Source: Gonatopus flavifemur | Lineage: Eukaryota > Arthropoda > Insecta > Hymenoptera > Dryinidae | Assembly: GCA_018340375.1 (NCBI GenBank) | Contig: JAFFJZ010000016.1 | Coordinates: 4,657,372-4,721,371, forward strand | Direction of reading: 5' to 3' | DNA length: 64,000 bases | Part shown: one piece after another, positions 1 to 10,614 of the stretch | Numbering within the stretch: the stretch's first letter is position 1 | Layout: every line of letters starts with the position of its first letter | Made by a program: the position numbers and the translations under genes | The notes under the pieces: model-generated | What the model was told of the DNA's origin: nothing | The model's input: only the letters and a program-made list of their open reading frames with translations | Databases searched by the model: none

Positions 1-2
1 TG

Positions 3-419
3 TTGAGCTCTGAACCAAAATTGATTGATTTTGTAAAAGAAAGCCCAAAGAATATCATTGAATTTTGGTTTCGCGTTTATGCATTGGAAACTTCTTGTGG
101 GCAAAGGAAATATAATAATATTGGGAAACTAGCTTTGACATTGCTATCAAGTCCATTATCCAATGGTTCAGTGGAAAGATTATTCTCCCAGATGAATATA
201 ATATAGGATAAAATAAGAAACAGATTACTTGTATCTTCGACAGAGAAAATTTCATTAGTGAGAGAGTGTTTGAAAAATATTCGCAAAGAGACTTGTATTA
301 CTTTTACTCCTACAAAAGCGATGTTCAATTTGTTTAATACTAACATTATTCATCCTAAACGTGATGAAAATCAAGAGTTAAATGTATTTGACGTATTGCA
401 AGCAGATGATGAAAATTGA
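3..419 (+). pseudogene. hAT transposase, C-terminal fragment
   Basis: This is the last part of a hAT transposase, cut by the window edge. Residues just before 204 form the hAT C-terminal dimerisation segment, with the motif SPLSNGSVERLFSQ, whose glutamate belongs to the catalytic set. A TAG at 204-206 breaks the frame. The same frame then continues for 70 codons to a TGA at 417-419. The same TAG is present in the right copy at 28507-28509, so it predates the split of the two copies or was spread by conversion. No function is expected from this fragment. Confidence 0.8.
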
Positions 420-896
420 AGAAAAATTGTTGTGTCATATCCCATATAGCACACAAACGATTCTTTTGTGAGAAGGAGAATAGGACTCTTTGAGAACTCT
501 TCCCGAACTAATGAATTCGTGAAGAGTTTTAAAAGAGTTCAATGTTTGGGACAGTACCGAGTTCTTTGAGAATATGGGAACAATTCTCCCGGTACTTTAA
601 AAGAATTCGTTAATGTTCAAAAATTGAACTCTTTCAATGAAAGAATATGAATCTGAATATGAATATTTTATGAATTCATTAGTCCGAAAAGAGTTCGCGA
701 CGCCTGCTATTCTCATTCTTGAAGAATAATTCTTCTTGTATATAAATAACCATGTTTGAGAATAACTTTCATATAATAAACATATATTAGACATTAATTT
801 AGATCAATACAGACTGATTTGTATCAACGTTTATTTATGCGAATAGACCATTTGATTTTTCCATTCAAATCAATCTCGTCACAACTGCAACCAAGA

Positions 897-1672
897 AAGC
901 ACACAAGAATCCCAAATGAATTCTGAAAAAAAAACTCTTGCAGAACTCTTTCAGAATAGAAACTGTTCCTAAAGAGTTTAAAAAGCATTCGATTCGTCAG
1001 ACATTTGCGAGTTCTATTAAAATTCTTAAGGCCCATAGAGCTCCAGAAAAATGGGCAAAATTTTGCTACGTACTTTTCCAACAACTGAGCATTAAATAAA
1101 GATTATCAATATGCAGTAATGGAACACACTGCCAAGATTAGACTTTGAATATCTGGTTGAATCTGGAAAAGATTCTTGAAAACTATGCTAAGAATTATAA
1201 ACATCCCAGATAGAAAAATGTCTCCATAATGCCACCATAATGGTGACATGCACGCCAAGAAATGTTCGCATCATGGCGCCAAGGTGTTTCCGCATAAAGC
1301 ATTGTTATTGGTAGCAAAGCGAGGTGATGGCACCATAATTGAAACATAATGTTCACATTCTATGCATCATTGCAAGCTGAGCGGAGTTCATGATGGTATG
1401 TTTACGGCACGTTATGTTACGAAACATTCAGAGCATGCTTCTCTATCTGGGATAATAACCTACAAATGTCAATAATTCCCACAAATTATTTTCTTTCATG
1501 TTTAGATATTACTTTGGAGTTTAAATTTATATTCAAAGTCTAACCTTGGCAACATGCTCCATCATTACATATTAAAAAATTTTATTCATCTTGAAACTCT
1601 TTTGGAACACTTTGTATTCTGAAAGAGTTCTTTTTTTCAGAATTCATTTGAGATTCTTGTGTGCTGTCTGGG
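897..1672. repeat. inverted AGCACACAAGAATC repeats inside hAT
   Basis: Segments of about 80 bp at 897-980 and 1590-1672 are inverted copies of each other. Both carry agcacacaagaatc next to GAACTCTTT motifs. Related AGCACA...GAACTC ends recur at about 430-480, 14583, 30552 and 61190. This points to an old palindromic MITE family, one of which inserted here. Confidence 0.5.
1203..1453. mobile_element. MITE nested in left hAT copy
   Basis: A 251-bp sequence is bounded by the inverted repeat ATCCCAGATAG at 1203 and CTATCTGGGAT at 1453. It contains no reading frame. The same insertion lies at 27260-27510 in the right hAT copy, so it was there before the copies separated. The superfamily is unclear because no clean target duplication is visible. 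Confidence 0.6.
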
Positions 1673-2200
1673 AAGTTTATAAACCTTCAATTTTCCAAAA
1701 TCCCGCCAGTACCGTCACCTCTAACAGAACTCTGCCACGAACTTTCCACGTGAAATATACAATTTTCACGTGATATAAATGAGAATAATCGAGTGGAGAA
1801 TCATTACCCATTTGTATTGCCTATTTTTACTGTCGAATTTGGTAAAATCTATAAAAATATCCATCTGGAGGTTTTTTTTTCTAAACCTGCAAAACTGAAG
1901 GTTTCTTGGGCGACATCTAGAGGAAAGTAATATATCCACCTGGCAACACTGCCAATTCTTTTAATCATAAGTACTGTTCAATTTTTCTAGTGTGTATTAT
2001 TTGGTTGCAGAACGTTGTACCACATTGCCATGTATTGTGGTTTTTCATATAGAGGTTACATACGATTTTATACGGATTATATACACAGAGAGAAAAAAGT
2101 CTAGAAGCATAAAACTTCACGCTGTAACAGTTTAGCAACTGATATAGTTGATGCATTTTCATTTGCATCTTCTAAATTATTTCAATCATTATCACTTATT

Positions 2201-3996
2201 CTACACGGGAAAAAATTCTCCATCACTTTGATTATTTGGAAGACCTGGAAGGATGAAAACATTCTCTTTTTCGTCAAAGTCACCGAAATCTTCTTCTTCC
2301 GATTCTTCCGCTCCTATATCCTCGACTTTATAATTTCTTGGATTATGTACAATCTCCTTTTGGTCCATCTCATCATGAGATTTTTCACGTTTGACTCTTC
2401 TTCTACCATTGTCCTCTGCTTCTGAGGCCAAATAAGATGTCAATTCAGCTTGTAAGGCAGCATTTCTAGCTTCATATATGTTATCTATCAAATCAGATAA
2501 CTCATAATAAATGCAAAATTAATTTTAAATATTTTCGAAGTCATCAATCCACTGTATGAATCGTGAACTGATTTGGAATTGTTTGGAGTTCATGTGAATG
2601 AACTCCTTGAAAAGTATTAAGACTAACTTTGTATCAATCCAAGTCCATCTATCACATTTAATTTCGGAATTCATGAAAACTCAGTGTTTTTCTTGAAACC
2701 ATGAAAATTTTATAATTTGAAAAACATGAGGCTTAGGAAGATGTAAGGAAATTCGAAAATTCGGGATAGACATTTAATACATTTCAAAAAAACATTCAGA
2801 ATATTATCAAGTGCAATAAATTTCCCATGAATTTGTTATTTAAACAGAGTTGCCAATGAAATGATCATACAAGGAGTTAATTGATTCCTTCTTTTGGAAT
2901 AACCAATCATATCTTAGATTCTAACAGAAGAGATCGATAAATAGAGTGTATGATAATTTTATTGGCAATTCTGAATTCAAAACACACGTGATATATACTG
3001 GGTGACCCAGAACTCGCGCACCATACTTCGCAGGTGTATTTTGCAGCCGAAATGCAGTCATTTTCTGTTTGGAAAAAGTTTTTTGAGGCTTAGTTTTTGA
3101 GATATGAGCATTTTCAGATTTTTTTGAAATCCAAATCATTCACAAGCATTGTGTGCTACATACTTGAGCCTACCACCATTTCCTAAGTTAGAACACGGTG
3201 GATCGTTGGAAAAAAATGGAGCTATCCTATGGTTTTTTGTTTCGGAGCTATAATAATTTAAAGTAGCTGGATTCTGATCGGCTGTGAGCCGAAAAATTTC
3301 TAATTGCTATTACTTTGAATTGAAAAATTACAGGAAAGTTCGACTTTCTGCCACAAATCCGTCGTTTTTCAACTTTCCGACTGGTGTAAGGCTCAAATTT
3401 GTAGCAAACAATACTTTTGAATGATTTGGATGTCAAAAACATCTTAAACTGCTCATATCTCGAAAACTTGGCGCGCAACAAAATGTTTTCAAACGGAAAA
3501 TTACTGCATTTCGGTTGCAGAATACACGTGTGAAGTACGGTGCGCGAGTTCTGGGTCACCCAGTATGTCTATAAAACTTGATTTACTAATCGAACCTTAT
3601 TCATTCAGAACATTTATCGAAGAAAATTATGCTCGACTTAGTGGTGTGGTTAAGAAAAAATGAATAAAATGTACACAATCGAATAGTGTATTTATAAGAA
3701 TAGTTAGTGCCACAAAACAAATTATTCGTACCGAAACTTATGAAAGGTCATGTTTTAATCACGTATTATCAATTAAATACTTACAATACACTTTTCTTTC
3801 AATCACTCGGGCCTTCAGTTGCACCCATTTTTCTTCATTGGGCTCCTCACAATTTGTTATTGCTTTCCAGATTTGTGAGTTCTTATGAGGAGGCCAAAAG
3901 CAAGAGTCCTTGTGAATGCGCCATGATGAAGGCACTGCCTCAACGCTATTGTCCTCGGGAAAATGTACCACCAACCATGCAAAATTTTGGTCATTG
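2201..3996 (-). CDS. second gene of CACTA-like element (DUF4806-associated N-terminal type), partial
   Basis: Two exons are proposed. Exon 3996-3785 starts after an acceptor reading ttgcag and ends at a strong donor GTAAGT. It encodes a block with the motifs VVHFPEDNSVEAVPSSW, FWPP and KARVIERK. Exon 2484-2201 joins in phase and encodes YEARNAALQAELTSYLASEAED followed by a basic and then a very acidic stretch. This pattern resembles the N-terminal part of insect proteins linked to DUF4806 that often occur in transposons. The intron holds the foldback MITE at 2996-3565. The frame stops at 2201 and no DUF4806 domain follows, so the gene is probably truncated. A gene start was not found. The family link is from memory of the pattern and is moderately sure; the splice model is inferred. 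Confidence 0.5.
2996..3565. mobile_element. foldback MITE, family A copy 1
   Basis: A 570-bp element has ends TACTGGGTGACCCAGAACTC and its reverse complement at 3565. The arms stay similar for well over 100 bp inward, with a shared segment around GATATGAGC at both sides, so the whole can fold into a hairpin. It is flanked by TA, as in Tc1/mariner-derived MITEs. A second member with diverged ends lies at 22521-23089. No coding capacity. Confidence 0.75.
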
Positions 3997-4033
3997 CTGC
4001 AAATATTGTTTATCATTACTATTAGAATATCTT

Positions 4034-4264
4034 CACGGAAAAAAATGTTTCATAAGATTTACTAACGCGTTCAGTAAAATACAGCACTATTAGAATTTCT
4101 CGTAATATTTATAGGAGTTCTAGTAAAATCTACGATGGTTGCAGTCGAAATTACTACCGCAGTAGTAGATTTGACTACAGTTCTAGTAAATATTAACAGA
4201 AATTCTAATAGTGCCGTATTTTACCGCCCTCGTTGGTAAATTCTATTAAACGGTTTTTTCCGTG
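4034..4264. mobile_element. foldback MITE, CACGGAAAAAA ends
   Basis: The 231-bp sequence has imperfect inverted arms of about 65 bp. It begins CACGGAAAAAAA and ends TTTTTTCCGTG, with matching segments around agaattt near the centre. No reading frame and no clear target duplication. Confidence 0.6.
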
Positions 4265-4702
4265 TTTGCTTTGTAGGCAATGCAAATACATTGAGGCCAC
4301 CTGACACAACACAAACTGTTTAGAAAAACATCCTAATGAATAGTTTTCAGTTCGTACGGAATTGTTTATAAACATTTTAACTTGTCCAAATAACACATGA
4401 GTTGTCAAACCCATCTCATATGACAATGTAAACTGATATCTTATTTTTCTTTGTTCTAGAAAAGTTGATAATGCCCAAGTCGCATTGGAACGTTCCGAAT
4501 ATTCTATGAACGTGTGTAGAACATATAAACGTTTGAGTACTTTCTATGGACGTTCGTGGTATATTCCAAACGTTCAAGTATTACTAGAGCGATATCAGTC
4601 ATTGATGGTATGGGATAGTAAAGTATGGATAATGACATCAGTCCCGATAAGTAAATGATTCAAAATATGTTCATTAATGTTGTGCCATAGTCTTATCCTA
4701 GA
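4265..4702. other. non-coding gap
   Basis: No coding feature is visible. A stretch at 4468-4590 is rich in AACGTTC-type motifs and begins cccaagt, resembling ends of the MITE at 18578-18987, but no matching second end was found. Confidence 0.4.
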
Positions 4703-5059
4703 CAATACCCACACAGCACTCGTTGTCTGAAAGATATCTTCAGAAATGATTGAGAACAATGCAAGAAGTCTTATGCAACATGAATCATCACACACACACC
4801 ACATCACATCTTTTAGAAGTCTCAAACTGTTCTTACTCCTAAAAGATATCTTCAAGAACGTTTTCAGAAACCTTGGAGAAGTTTCTGGAAGATATGTTTA
4901 AGAAATTTCTAAAAGGTTTCTGAAAACGTTATTGAAGATATCTTTTGGAACAGTTTGAAATTTCTAAAAGATGTCTATTTATGTTGCATAAGACTCCTTG
5001 CATTGTTCTTAATTATTTCTGAAGATATCTTCTAGACAACGAGTGCTGTGTGGGTATTG
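4703..5059. mobile_element. foldback MITE, CAATACCCACACAGCAC ends
   Basis: A 357-bp hairpin-forming element begins CAATACCCACACAGCACTCG and ends in its reverse complement. The arms are about 150 bp long with many GATATCTT motifs. A short CA run (about 4790-4800) sits in the left arm. No reading frame. Confidence 0.7.
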
Positions 5060-5297
5060 ATGCATTAGTGTATTAATTAGTACCTGTGGGGTCGGAGGGA
5101 AATGGTCATTTGGATAAAATAGCAGAAAGCACTCTTTCGTAATAGTGTGAAGGTAACTCCACCCACGATGTTCAGGATGTATCATTGAAATTAGATAAGT
5201 AGAGTATTTTCATTCACTTGTATTACATTATACATTGATGATTGAACAATGAACTCTGCTTCTGTACTCATATCGACATTGTTATAATAATTCTTCA

Positions 5298-5559
5298 CAC
5301 TGAGAGAAAACATTTCCGGGAACAATGAAATACTTAGTTGAATAGTCGCCATAAAATACTCAATTGATTTGAATATACTTTCATTGACTCGATTAAATAT
5401 TCATTCAATCAAACGAATATTTGATTTGCTATGAAATATTTAATCAATTGAAACAGTTATTCAATTGAGTCAATGGAAGTTTATTCAAATCAATTAAGTA
5501 TTTTATGGCGACTATTCAACTAAATGTTTTATTGTTCCCGGAAATTTTTTCTCTCAGTG
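5298..5559. mobile_element. foldback MITE, CACTGAGAGAAAA ends
   Basis: The 262-bp element begins CACTGAGAGAAAACATTTCC and ends in an inverted counterpart ending TTTTTCTCTCAGTG. The two arms match almost throughout, including GGGAACAAT and GGCGACTATTCAACT-like segments. It is AT-rich and non-coding. Confidence 0.7.
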
Positions 5560-6449
5560 CATCAAATATAAAACAGACTTCAAACTGATAAAAACCACAA
5601 TGCCACTTTTTCAAAATTGATTAAAAAAATGTCAATAATTGCCAATCACATACTTCATTTCGAATCATATTTCTTATAGTATACGTGGATGTACGAGAGA
5701 TTTATGTAATTTTTTTGAGTGAACCATTAATTCATATAGCAAAGAGGGAGGAAATTACTTCAATTTCTGCATGATTTAAGAAAATTGTATTGAGAGAAAT
5801 GGGGAGAAAATTAGGATTGCGCATGACAAAAATTGCAATGTCCTAAGAACCATACCCCAATTTTTTCCTCGAACTTATTACAAAAAACCTTGTAATTTCA
5901 TAATAATTCAGCTGGAATGACCCACCTAATGCATCACAATTTTTGTGACAGAAATGTTGAATGTATTGAAATTGAAGCATTGGATGCAACAAGACCGTCG
6001 GATGGAAAATCAAAATTTTGCTATATTTAAGTAGATGACTTTGTAAGTTTTCACATGCGATATTATAAAAAATGACATTATGTTCCGAACGTCCTTGTTG
6101 CGCCCAGTGCTTCAATTTTAACTTGTACTCAACACTCACACTGATGTAACAGGTTACATTACATCTGTTACATAAATATAATATTACATTTACATTACAG
6201 AATTTTGTGAGCTACATGTGAGATTATCTTCATGTAACAGACGTAATATAACTTGTTACATCTTTGAATGTCAAGTTATAAGTTACACTTTCATTACATT
6301 CAACATTACTGTAATAAAAATGGTGACATGTTAGGTAGAAATCCTTTCAACATAAACTTAGATTGATTATGCTAAAGTGTAATGGGATTGATTATGTTAT
6401 GGATTTATCAATTATTTCAACGATTATTGATTAACTAGGAATCATGTTA
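5560..6449. repeat. non-coding gap with TGTAACA-rich block
   Basis: No gene is visible. From about 6140 to 6325 the sequence is crowded with TGTAACA, TTACAT and their reverse complements, which gives many short self-complementary pairings. It may be a decayed MITE with subterminal repeats, but terminal repeats were not found. Confidence 0.4.
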
Positions 6450-9032
6450 TCAATTCATAGAGGAATGTAACAACGGGAGTACCACATAACTTTCTGCCTG
6501 TGGCAAGTACATAACTTTTGTCTCTATTTCATCAACTGACCAAGAAGATCTATCACCCATATTCTGACCTTTGAACACATCAATCGAAGATGATGCACAA
6601 GGATGTTCATAATAATTGTCAATATTTATAAATTACCTACCAACAGCAAAATAATTTGTTTCTTTCTTTATGAAATTCTCAACTATAATAATTTCTTTAC
6701 TCCTCAACATGCAGAAATTATTTCCAACATTTCCTGCAATAAGAGTAAATTCTTTAAATAAAGCTTTCTTATACTGTAAGCAAAACTCTAAGAATGGTGA
6801 AGGACCTCCAGCATGATCGCCTTCAAAAATTGGATATTCTTCATTGTTGAGTGAATTTCTGTTCAATCCATAATTTTCCTCCTTTATGCGATGGACTACT
6901 TGCGAAAGAGGCCTATTACCATGCCGTACCAGTTTTTTCAGATATTGCAGATAATTTTCATGAGGAAAACTACTATACGATTCTACCGTTCCAAATAATT
7001 TAACATCATCTACAATATGAAGAAGGCCGTGAACATTGTGTGATGCGTATTGTTCACCATACAATAAACAAAATGTTTTGAAAAAATAAATCAGTAATGA
7101 ATGTGCATAGTCAATCAATAAGGCGCAATGCTTTTCATTACCCGGGAAAAAAATGATCAGATCTGACCAGATCTAAATTTTGGTCAGATCTAAACAGATT
7201 TATTAAGATCTGAAAAACTGCGATTTTGGCTTGCATTTGTCACAATATATGTGCAAAATCAAATTCATATACAGACAGATATCACAAAATTTCTGACAAT
7301 TGAACCACCAATTGCTCATTAAGATTTAATCTAATATTCAATTCAGATCTAATGAGATCTACTCAGATCTAACCAGATGTGCCAAGATCTGATCAGATCT
7401 ACTGAGATCTGAACAGATCTAATCTGATTCTTTGAACCAGATCTGACCAAAAATCTACTCAGATCTATTTAGATCTGAATAGATCTAATGATTTTTTTCT
7501 TGGGTAGTCAGAATTCGCATGGCAACGTGTAACGCCATGAAGTTCATATACTTTTTGAAAGGTAAAACGTTTTGTAAAACTATAGGACCAGTGTATAACA
7601 GGAATTGACGGAATTCTGTAGCTTTCCACATTGCAATATCGTTCAAATCTCGAGGTTTTCGTGCGAATTCTACAGGAATGAAATGTTTCAAATCTTTCAA
7701 ATTATGCGATATTGCAGATATTGCTCTCTTATCCAATTTGTTTGGAGCTGGACCAAATAACAATATTCTCAATAATTTTTTCATAACTCCCAGGTATACA
7801 AGATGCATACAATCAAAAAGGAAAGAAAGAACCATATCAAGACCTGGAATATTTTCTAGAATTGATGTACCATTATGATGTTCAGGTTGTAATTTATTCC
7901 TGAAATCTGAATCTGTCCGCTTAAGCGCATCTAATTTTGCAAAATACACTCTATTTCGTAATTGGAGTCCTTTTTGTGTACATTTAGTACATGCATAATA
8001 ACCAGTGTGACCTTTACAATAAGTAATGAACGATTTTGCAGGTGTGTCACAAACAAAACCTTCAATAAGAAATGGAATCCTTTGGCTGTCATATAAAAAT
8101 CCAAGGGTTGTCAACTCACAAGCTTCTTCTACAAAATGTTTCAGGAAGGCGTTTGCGTCATGAGGGTTACCATGGCCATGATAAATACCTATAATCGATA
8201 CATAGTTTGGATGTTTTACTAGAGAACACACGATTGGATAAAATTGACTGGGTGAACTTTTAGCAATAGGAATCCCGTCAATCTTAATTAATAACTGAAT
8301 CTCCTGTGGAACGATTTTAACTTATGCAATTAAATCCATTACAGCTTCCTGTATGCCAAAATGATAATAAAGACCAAGTTCAACAGGTGTGAAACTAGTT
8401 TTTTGTGGGGTAGCCAATAGTGATCTAGGATCAAATGCCAACGTCTCTAGTCCTGGAACCTTATGTAATAGTTTTAGTAGAATTCCTAACGCAACATGAG
8501 TAATCTTATGTTGTACAGCCCATGAATGAAGTTGAGATTTGAAATCGTCGGTTGATTTTTCATCTGATTGCGAATGAAAATTTTGGCTGATATTTTTATG
8601 ACATGTTGTATGTAAATGTGATGCAATTTGCTCAACATTTTCTTTATCAAGCTGATCATTTGTGGAACAAATAGATATGTCAATAATATCATCATTTAAT
8701 ACATGATTTGATTCTGTTGAATTTGGAGCTGATGTACAGTTTTGATTATTTGGATTTAGGTTTGAAATTATTTCTACTGCTGGTATTTTCGTCTTTTCGA
8801 ATGTGGCATTCTGACAATTTGTTTCAACCGCTGGTACTTTTACTGTTTCAGAACTATCATTTGGCATGTTTGTTTCAAAAATATCATCTTTCGAATAAAT
8901 GGTACTATTTTGTGGATCTTGATTCAATAAATAAAGGTAATTCTTTGTGACGCAATTCAATTCCCTATAAAGTGTACTGGAGGATTGACGTTTTTTCACC
9001 GCCCCAACGAATTTATTTGGAACTTTTGACAT
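6450..9032 (-). pseudogene. CACTA (EnSpm) tnp2-like transposase gene, disrupted
   Basis: On the minus strand the gene starts at ATG 9032 and runs to 6641, followed by a short intron (6640-6569, donor GTAGGT, acceptor AAAG) and a last exon 6568-6450 with a TGA stop. Diagnostic blocks are the zinc-binding stretch GHTGYYACTKCTQKG, DCMHLVYLGVMKKLL, WKATEFRQFLLYTGP, and NVHGLLHIVDDV with FPHENYLQYLKKL in the C-terminal half, as in tnp2/DUF4218-type proteins. Two breaks are clear: a TAA in frame at 8322-8324, and a 364-bp MITE at 7141-7504 placed inside a codon block. The frame is the same on both sides of the MITE if it and one TA are removed. It is probably inactive. Confidence 0.65.
7141..7504. 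mobile_element. TA-flanked MITE with AGATCT array
   Basis: The insert is bounded by CCCGGGAAAAAAATGA and TGATTTTTTTCTTGGG and by TA on both sides (7139-7140, 7505-7506). It holds 15 copies of AGATCT in 364 bp, mostly as TCAGATCTGA-like palindromes. It interrupts the tnp2-like gene. The TA duplication suggests mobilisation by a Tc1/mariner-type transposase. Confidence 0.8.
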
Positions 9033-10442
9033 TTTTCGTTGGAAAAAAAGTGGTGTTCAAAATAAATTATACTGATATCTAATTTGATTATTGTTAAATG
9101 TCGATATTCGTTGCAAGAAATCACAAGGAAGAATGCACATAAAGTGATCCTGCAAGCATGATTTTTAAAATAAATATGCTCTGTATATCTTCAAAATTCA
9201 ATTGATACTTTGAAAATGTAGGTATCTGAAAAATAACGTGATATTAAACTGATATGAGATACTCATCATGCATGCACATTGCATTGTATAGAATATTCCT
9301 GATGCTTTCGAAGGCCTACGTCAGAAAGGAAATACAAGTGTCCTTTGACGAATTATTCTAATATAAATTAGTATAACCAAGATACCTGTAGACACTGAAA
9401 AAGTGTTTGGGCTTCACAGCTCTGCTCTGGTGATGAGAACAATATTTTATGGTATAAAGTCAAAAATACAGCTGTCGTAACCAGAAAGTACAATATCCAA
9501 AGTTTGGTGGTAACACCCATACAGTTTTTCTCGTATATGTAAACCTCCTTCAACAAACCACTTTGTACATAAAAAATTCCGAATTCACTATGCAAATAAA
9601 CATGTCTAGAATTGTTGCATAAAATATCTCTTAGATATGTATTGAATATGTTCTTCGACAATATGTCTAAATGTCACATGTTCGATGAAATTTGTACATG
9701 AGACAACTTTAAAAAATTCATTGGATTCTAAGAGATGATTTGAACTTACAATTTTACACATCGATGTTGTTGTAGTACTAGAAAAAATGCTTAGAACATT
9801 CTGAGAATGTTCACAGAACATTCGAAGAACATTTTCTGCATTTTGGTGTTACTTGGGATAGTACGCAATAATATTATCATGATTTTTCTATTTATGGGAT
9901 TAGAATCAACTACAGAGCCTCAATATGCATTATGATCAGAAGAATAATGAATGGATATTTGCATCATGTAATATTCACATTTTCATAGAATACCAATGAT
10001 GAATGAATTCGACTAGATTCGTTGCATGCAGAAATAATTTCAACCACATCGTTCAATGCAATGCATTCATTGATATGGAATGATGTTGAATATTAATATG
10101 ATCATAAGAAAAAAATAGAATTAATAAATGTAATGGAATTAATCAAAATAATAATTATTCTAAGAACGTATTGAATTACAATAGTTTTGTTGTTATTGAG
10201 AACTGCAAAAAACATTGATAAGTGAGAATATGAATATTAGCACGACAAATATGAGCAACAGTGCATGAACGCAATTTATACTTCCTGAAAATGCAACGAT
10301 AAACACACCTCTTCAATTCTATATATATTTTGAGGCCTTAAAACTGAAGTAGTTAATACAATTTAATAGGTGATGAATATGAATGGTAAATATTCATAAA
10401 CTGATATTAATACTGTGATTGTTTTCATAATTATTTTCAATA
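9033..10442. other. non-coding gap
   Basis: No gene is recognised. Around 9798-9856 a GAACATTC-rich stretch ends in ggtgttacttggga, which looks like one end of the CCCAAGTAACA MITE family seen at 18578-18987. Its partner end was not found. Confidence 0.4.
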
Positions 10443-10614
10443 CCAGGTGTGTAAGTATGGAACCGGAATTTGCCCATAGGTGGCGCTAGATGTCGATGCA
10501 GTTACCGACACATCACGTCAGCGGTGTCTTGTTATTGTATTGATATCCGACAAAGATTTCCAACTCACAATGACACGAGTTTCATTCAGTAGCATTAGTT
10601 TATTACAGATAAAC

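Larger units (their letters stand above)
1..1951 (+). mobile_element. hAT transposon, left copy, 3' part
   Basis: The stretch ends in TGGCAACACTG, the mirror of a hAT-type terminus CAGTGTTGCCA. The whole interval is the near-identical reverse complement of 26763-28712. In the parts compared I saw about three substitutions and one homopolymer length change. It carries the end of the transposase gene, then about 1.5 kb of non-coding sequence with a nested MITE. The 5' part lies left of the window. The 8 bases after the end (1952-1959, ccaattct) do not match the flank of the right copy's 3' end, but are the reverse complement of the 8 bases next to the right copy's 5' end at 33039-33046. Confidence 0.85.

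Noticed and set aside
597..1084. Identical short frames in 597-1084 and 27629-28116
   Set aside because: The identity comes from the inverted hAT copies as a whole. The frames lie in the non-coding tail with nested MITEs.
4205..4426. Short coding frames over the CACGGAAAA MITE
   Set aside because: They cross the MITE border and have no domain.
4468..4590. MITE of the CCCAAGT family
   Set aside because: Only one end resembles the family; no inverted partner or target duplication was found.
7141..7504. AGATCT array as a CRISPR-like or restriction-related array
   Set aside because: Spacing is irregular, there are no spacers of equal length, and the block has MITE ends with TA duplication.
8286..8324. 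A 39-bp intron that would remove the TAA at 8322 in the tnp2-like gene
   Set aside because: GT and AG borders can be found and the frame fits, but 39 bp is below the usual lower limit for insect introns. A plain nonsense change or small deletion is simpler.
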